A stretch of DNA of 8,222 nucleotides from Methanomassiliicoccales archaeon. Its GTDB lineage: Archaea; Thermoplasmatota; Thermoplasmata; Methanomassiliicoccales; Methanomethylophilaceae. Position numbers and translations under genes: made by a program. The notes beneath the pieces are model-generated. The model was not told where the DNA came from and did no database searches. It saw only the letters and a list, made by a program, of their open reading frames with translations. Positions 5,589 through 8,222 of this stretch are shown here, piece by piece. Location of the stretch: assembly GCA_900767505.1 (NCBI GenBank), contig CAAFZG010000007.1:1-8222 (forward strand). The letters run 5' to 3'. Each line of letters opens with the position of its first letter. Positions within the stretch are counted from its first letter, which is position 1.

Positions 5589-6764
5589 ATGGAATTCGAA
5601 GAGATCAAGGAACTGAGTTCGAAGTACCTTTTCCAGAACTACGGCCGCATAGACCTGTCGTTCACCCACGGAGAGGGGTGCTATCTGTACGACACAGAGG
5701 GAAGGAAGTATCTGGACCTGGTGGCGGGGATCGCCGTCAACGCCCTCGGATATGCCCATCCCGGATGGGTCGAGGCTGTGCAGGCGCAGGTGGCCAGGAT
5801 GGTGCACGTGTCCAACCTCTACTATGTGGAGGAGCAGGCCAGGCTCGCCGAGAAGATCGCATCCGTCACCCCCGGTGACCTGAACAGGACCCTGTTCGTC
5901 AACAGCGGTGCCGAGGCAAACGAGGGTGCGCTCAAGACCGCGGTCCGCTACACCGGACGCGGAAAGATCATGGCGGCGCTGAACGGCTTCCACGGAAGGA
6001 CCGCCGCAGCACTCGGTGCCACAGGCCAGAAGAAGTATCAGAATACATTCGAGCCGCTGATCAGCAATGCATACGAGTACTACGAGTACGGGAACCCGGA
6101 GTCCGTCAAGGGCATGATATCCAAGGATGTCGCGGCTGTGATCGTCGAACCCATCCAGGGGGAGGGCGGTGTCAGGACGGCTTCCGCCGAGTTCTTCAGA
6201 ACGATCCGCGACGAGTGCACGGATAAAGGTGCACTGATGATCGTGGACGAGGTCCAGACAGGTATCGGACGCACCGGCGAGTGGTTCGGGATCCAGAACT
6301 TCTGTGTTGTTCCAGACATCATCACGATGGCGAAGGCCCTCGGAGGAGGGGTCCCCATAGGTGCGGTCACGACCACGGACGAGATCGCGTCCGTCATGAC
6401 CCCCGGCACGCACGGGACCACATTCGGCGGCAACCCATTGGTGACGACCTCGGGATGCGCTGTGATAGACATCATGAAGCGCGACCATCTGGTTGAGCAT
6501 TCCAAGGACATCGGGCGCAGGTGGAGGGAGGACCTCATGAACATCTCGTCCGACAAGATCAGGGACATCCGCGGATACGGTCTCATCAACGGGATCGAGA
6601 TGGATTCCAACGAGACCGCCGCACACGTGCAGAAATACTGCCGCGACAACGGTGTGCTGGTCAACGTCTGCCACGGCAACACCGTGCGTCTGATCCCCCC
6701 GCTCATACTCGAAGACGGTCAGAAAGACCTGTTCACCAAACTCTTTAGGGAGTCATTGGAGTGA
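5589..6764 (+). CDS. argD: Acetylornithine aminotransferase (PLP-dependent)
   Basis: Transfers an amino group from glutamate to N-acetylglutamate semialdehyde to give N-acetylornithine, the substrate of ArgJ. It is a class III, fold-type I aminotransferase of 391 residues, normal for ArgD. Cofactor residues are visible: NSGAEANE (105-112) for the phosphate loop, GFHGRT (133-138), Asp220 in DEVQTG, which pairs with the pyridine nitrogen, and Lys249 in MAKALGGG, which forms the Schiff base. HGTTFGGNP follows, as expected. The ATG at 5589 lies five bases after the argB stop and has a weak GTGA site overlapping that stop. Many ArgD proteins also act as succinyldiaminopimelate or LysW-aminoadipate aminotransferases, so a second role in lysine synthesis is possible. 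It is the last arg gene of the operon; a GC-rich hairpin follows. Confidence 0.97.
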   Translation: MEFEEIKELSSKYLFQNYGRIDLSFTHGEGCYLYDTEGRKYLDLVAGIAVNALGYAHPGWVEAVQAQVARMVHVSNLYYVEEQARLAEKIASVTPGDLNRTLFVNSGAEANEGALKTAVRYTGRGKIMAALNGFHGRTAAALGATGQKKYQNTFEPLISNAYEYYEYGNPESVKGMISKDVAAVIVEPIQGEGGVRTASAEFFRTIRDECTDKGALMIVDEVQTGIGRTGEWFGIQNFCVVPDIITMAKALGGGVPIGAVTTTDEIASVMTPGTHGTTFGGNPLVTTSGCAVIDIMKRDHLVEHSKDIGRRWREDLMNISSDKIRDIRGYGLINGIEMDSNETAAHVQKYCRDNGVLVNVCHGNTVRLIPPLILEDGQKDLFTKLFRESLE

Positions 6765-6770
6765 CCCCGA

Positions 6771-6788
6771 CCGCCCCTCCGGGGGCGG
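6771..6788 (+). other. GC-rich hairpin between argD and the zinc-ribbon gene
   Basis: CCGCCCC-TCCG-GGGGCGG can form a 7-bp all-GC stem with a four-base loop, seven bases after the argD stop and 13 bases before the next ATG. No T-run follows, so it is neither a bacterial intrinsic terminator nor a typical archaeal T-rich one. It could act as an RNA processing or stability element at the end of the arg message, or reduce translation of the following gene. Confidence 0.4.
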
Positions 6789-6801
6789 CCATATAGATAT
6801 T

Positions 6802-7143
6802 ATGTATTGTTCAAACTGCGGGATCGAACTCCAGGACGGTTCATCGTACTGTCCGATGTGCGGATACCGTATAAGGTCGGCATTCGAGCAGAGTCCGTCC
6901 GTCAGAACACCCACCAGCGAACAAAGCACGCCGGAACATCCCGCGGATGCAAAGAAGAAATCCATATTGTTGGCCCTCATCCTTTCGATAATCCCCGGTC
7001 TGGGGCACATCTACATCGGGAAGGTCGTCAGAGGTCTGGCGATACTGATCCTGGCGCTGATACTGCCGTTCTCAGGCCTCGTATGGATCTTCGGACTCAT
7101 CGACGTCTACATCCAGGCAAGGAAGGTCAACGGCAGAATATGA
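6802..7143 (+). CDS. Zinc-ribbon protein with two membrane segments
   Basis: A small protein of 113 residues of unknown function. Residues 3-20 form a zinc ribbon with two CxxC knuckles (Cys3, Cys6, Cys17, Cys20). A polar, proline- and serine-rich linker (about 26-53) ends in three lysines. Two hydrophobic segments follow (about 54-72 and 79-104), joined by a short turn GKVVRG. The P-G-L-G-H-I-Y-I-G-K sequence at the end of the first helix resembles TM2-like and related small membrane families with a PGxGqxYxG turn, often found fused to zinc ribbons in archaea and bacteria. It starts 37 bases after argD on the same strand, but no ribosome binding site or correctly placed TATA box is visible, so expression by read-through from argD is the simplest reading. 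No link to arginine is evident. Confidence 0.8.
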   Translation: MYCSNCGIELQDGSSYCPMCGYRIRSAFEQSPSVRTPTSEQSTPEHPADAKKKSILLALILSIIPGLGHIYIGKVVRGLAILILALILPFSGLVWIFGLIDVYIQARKVNGRI

Positions 7144-7198
7144 CCGAAATCATGCAAATCTGTGTATGAACAGCCGTGTCTTGCCTGGAACAAGAAAC

Positions 7199-7213
7199 CT
7201 CTTTTTGTCCCTT
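7199..7213 (+). terminator. T-rich archaeal terminator after the zinc-ribbon gene
   Basis: A pyrimidine-rich stretch containing TTTTT (7202-7206), followed by CCCTT, lies about 60 bases after the stop at 7143 and just upstream of the next promoter. Archaeal RNA polymerase terminates on such T-rich coding-strand runs without needing a hairpin. It would end transcripts reading through from argCJBD. Confidence 0.4.
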
Positions 7214-7215
7214 AT

Positions 7216-7230
7216 CGAACATTAATATAG
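7216..7230 (+). promoter_or_regulatory. BRE/TATA promoter of the ACT-domain gene (leaderless)
   Basis: CGAACA followed by TTAATATA forms a good BRE/TATA pair. The box centre (about 7226) is 26 bases upstream of the ATG at 7252, so transcription should start at or next to the start codon. There is no Shine-Dalgarno sequence in between, in keeping with leaderless translation. Confidence 0.6.
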
Positions 7231-7251
7231 TGGAAATAACATCATATTTTC

Positions 7252-7941
7252 ATGTCCAAAAGCGTCATCAAGGAGAGTCTTGCCGAGAAGACCAGAATGT
7301 ACATTGACGCCCATCCGAGCATCAAAGATTGCGTTTCCAAGGGATTGATCAACTACTCCTCTCTGGCAAGGATGATCATGAAGGATATCAACGTCGATAA
7401 CGAGGAAGCAGTTATGATCGCATGCCGCCGCTATGCCTCCAAGCTCTCCGTGACGACCGATCACGAACTGAGCATCCTCAAGATCCTCAAGGACAGCAGA
7501 TTGGAGATGAGGACTAAGACCTGCATCGTCACGGCAAAGAACGACTGGTCCGTCCTTCACAAGATGGACAACCTCTTCAAGGACCTGTGGAACGAGAACA
7601 GCATCATGCAGTGCGTCCAGTCCGCTTCCGCGGTGACGATCATCGCAGACACGCTTCTCAAGGAGAGGATCATAGACACCGTCGGAAGGTTCAACCTCAT
7701 CAAGGTCAGGGAGAACCTCGTGGAGATCGCCGTCAAGTCCCCCGAGAAGATCGTCGATACCAGCGGTGTCATCGCATATCTGATCACCAACCTCTCCGAT
7801 GCAGGCATAAACATCGAGGAGACCGTCAGCTGTCACACCGATACGATATTCATCGTCGGCGAGTCCGATATGATAAATGCGTACTCGGTCCTTACCAAAT
7901 GCATCCAGTCCGCCGAGGAGACCCTGGCCGCGGAAGCATGA
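7252..7941 (+). CDS. Archaeal protein with helical (possible winged-helix) N-terminus and ACT-like domains
   Basis: A soluble protein of 229 residues that I recognise only as an ACT-type archaeal protein (it resembles DUF7523-like entries; family name uncertain). Residues 1-65 are helical and include GLINYSSLAR (31-40) and a basic stretch CRRYASK (58-64), compatible with a winged-helix DNA-binding region. Residues about 88-145 and 156-215 each look like a beta-alpha-beta-beta-alpha-beta ACT unit; the second is clearer, with VIAYLITNLSDAGINIEE (173-190) as its helix-turn-strand. ACT domains usually bind amino acids and pass the signal to a partner domain. Its own leaderless promoter separates it from the arg operon. 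An amino acid-responsive regulator, perhaps of the neighbouring arg genes, is an attractive but untested idea; a purely protein-binding role is also possible. No catalytic motif is visible. Confidence 0.85.
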   Translation: MSKSVIKESLAEKTRMYIDAHPSIKDCVSKGLINYSSLARMIMKDINVDNEEAVMIACRRYASKLSVTTDHELSILKILKDSRLEMRTKTCIVTAKNDWSVLHKMDNLFKDLWNENSIMQCVQSASAVTIIADTLLKERIIDTVGRFNLIKVRENLVEIAVKSPEKIVDTSGVIAYLITNLSDAGINIEETVSCHTDTIFIVGESDMINAYSVLTKCIQSAEETLAAEA

Positions 7942-7967
7942 GGGTCATGTCGGTCTCGCCGGCATGC

Positions 7968-7979
7968 GAAAACATTTTC
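7968..7979. promoter_or_regulatory. GAAAA-CA-TTTTC inverted repeat upstream of the DUF368 promoter
   Basis: A 5+2+5 inverted repeat ends eight bases before the TATA box of the following gene. Its position over the BRE/upstream region could let a regulator help or hinder TFB/TBP loading. It is AT-rich and short, so chance is a serious alternative. Confidence 0.25.
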
Positions 7980-7984
7980 AGATA

Positions 7985-7995
7985 ACATTATAAAC
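7985..7995 (+). promoter_or_regulatory. TATA-box promoter of the DUF368 gene (leaderless)
   Basis: TTATAAA (7988-7994) is centred 25 bases upstream of the ATG at 8016, predicting transcription from the start codon itself. No ribosome binding site lies in front of the ATG (the sequence is CAGGGCCCTTC), which agrees with a leaderless message. Confidence 0.6.
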
Positions 7996-8015
7996 AAGAT
8001 AGCCCAGGGCCCTTC

Positions 8016-8222
8016 ATGGGCCTAAAGGCTATTAAGGACCTGCTCGTGGGAACGCTGGTCGGTATCGTATCAATGCTTCCCGGTGCGAGCGGTGCAACGA
8101 TCGCAGTCATCTTCGGGATCTACGAGAGGCTCATCTCCGATTTCGCCGAGATCAGGAGGAGGCTTCTGCACGATCTGAAGTTCATCATCCCAGTGGGCAT
8201 AGGCATAGTTCTGGGATTGATA
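8016..8222 (+). CDS. DUF368 family membrane protein, N-terminal 69 residues (cut by window edge)
   Basis: The visible part starts with a hydrophobic segment (about residues 9-35) containing MLPGASGATIAVIFGIYERL (20-39), matching the family pattern PGxSGGTxAxIxGIYerli. A charged stretch follows (41-54, including IRRRLLHD), then the start of a second membrane segment (55-69). Bacterial DUF368 proteins (PopT) have been reported to move undecaprenyl phosphate back across the cytoplasmic membrane, recycling the lipid carrier. In an archaeon the likely cargo would be a dolichyl-type polyprenyl phosphate used for glycosylation, which is inference. The second glycine of the usual SGGT motif is alanine here (Ala27). 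The ATG at 8016 fits a TATA box 25 bases upstream. Unrelated to the arg genes and transcribed separately. Confidence 0.88.
   Translation, partial: MGLKAIKDLLVGTLVGIVSMLPGASGATIAVIFGIYERLISDFAEIRRRLLHDLKFIIPVGIGIVLGLI

Noticed and set aside
5559..6674. Long open frame (371 codons) opposite argD
   Set aside because: Same reasoning: an antisense shadow of argD, with no family resemblance, ribosome site or promoter.
6790..6800. ATATAGATATT as the TATA box of the zinc-ribbon gene
   Set aside because: It lies only about 7 bases before the ATG, so transcription from it would start inside the coding region and lose the first zinc knuckle.
1..8222. CRISPR array, tRNA or rRNA genes, insertion sequences, attachment sites
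   Set aside because: I looked for regularly spaced repeats, cloverleaf-type sequences, transposase motifs and terminal repeats by eye and found none; the region looks like ordinary chromosomal core.

Overview
The window looks archaeal. It has TATA/BRE-like promoters 25-33 bp upstream of start codons, apparently leaderless starts, Shine-Dalgarno matches of the GGTGAT type, two TTG starts, and a small accessory protein with a zinc ribbon and two membrane segments. Base composition is moderately GC-rich and the proteins are rich in cysteine, which fits an anaerobe. My best guess, an inference without any database check, is a Thermoplasmatota methanogen of the Methanomassiliicoccales / Methanomethylophilaceae type.

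Positions 1-6764 hold an almost complete arginine biosynthesis locus in two divergent operons. On the minus strand, argG (952-2196) is followed after four bases by argH (947 to beyond position 1, cut by the window edge). On the plus strand, argC (2512-3528), argJ (3525-4757), argB (4768-5583) and argD (5589-6764) are packed with a 4-bp overlap or gaps of 5-10 bp. The 315-bp space between argG and argC (2197-2511) carries both promoters and several short palindromes: ATCGC-N3-GCGAT at the predicted argG transcription start, GACACC-N-GGTGTC in the middle, CCGTTC-N6-GAACGG upstream of the argC promoter and TGAC-N-GTCA at the predicted argC start. It is the obvious regulatory switch of the locus.

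Together these genes make ornithine by the acetyl-recycling route (ArgJ transfers the acetyl group from N-acetylornithine back to glutamate; ArgB phosphorylates, ArgC reduces, ArgD transaminates). ArgG and ArgH then convert citrulline to arginine. Ornithine carbamoyltransferase (argF) and carbamoyl phosphate synthase are not in the window.

Downstream, 6802-7143 encodes a small zinc-ribbon protein with two membrane segments, separated from argD by a GC-rich hairpin. After a T-rich terminator, a leaderless gene (7252-7941) encodes a protein with a helical, possibly winged-helix, N-terminus and C-terminal ACT-like repeats, an architecture suited to amino acid sensing. A second leaderless gene, a DUF368 membrane protein (8016 onward), runs off the right edge.

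I do not see a clearly new system. The points most worth following are an atypical self-cleavage site in ArgJ, an ArgB without the N-terminal helix usually needed for arginine feedback, the palindrome-rich divergent promoter, and the ACT protein next to the locus as a possible regulator.
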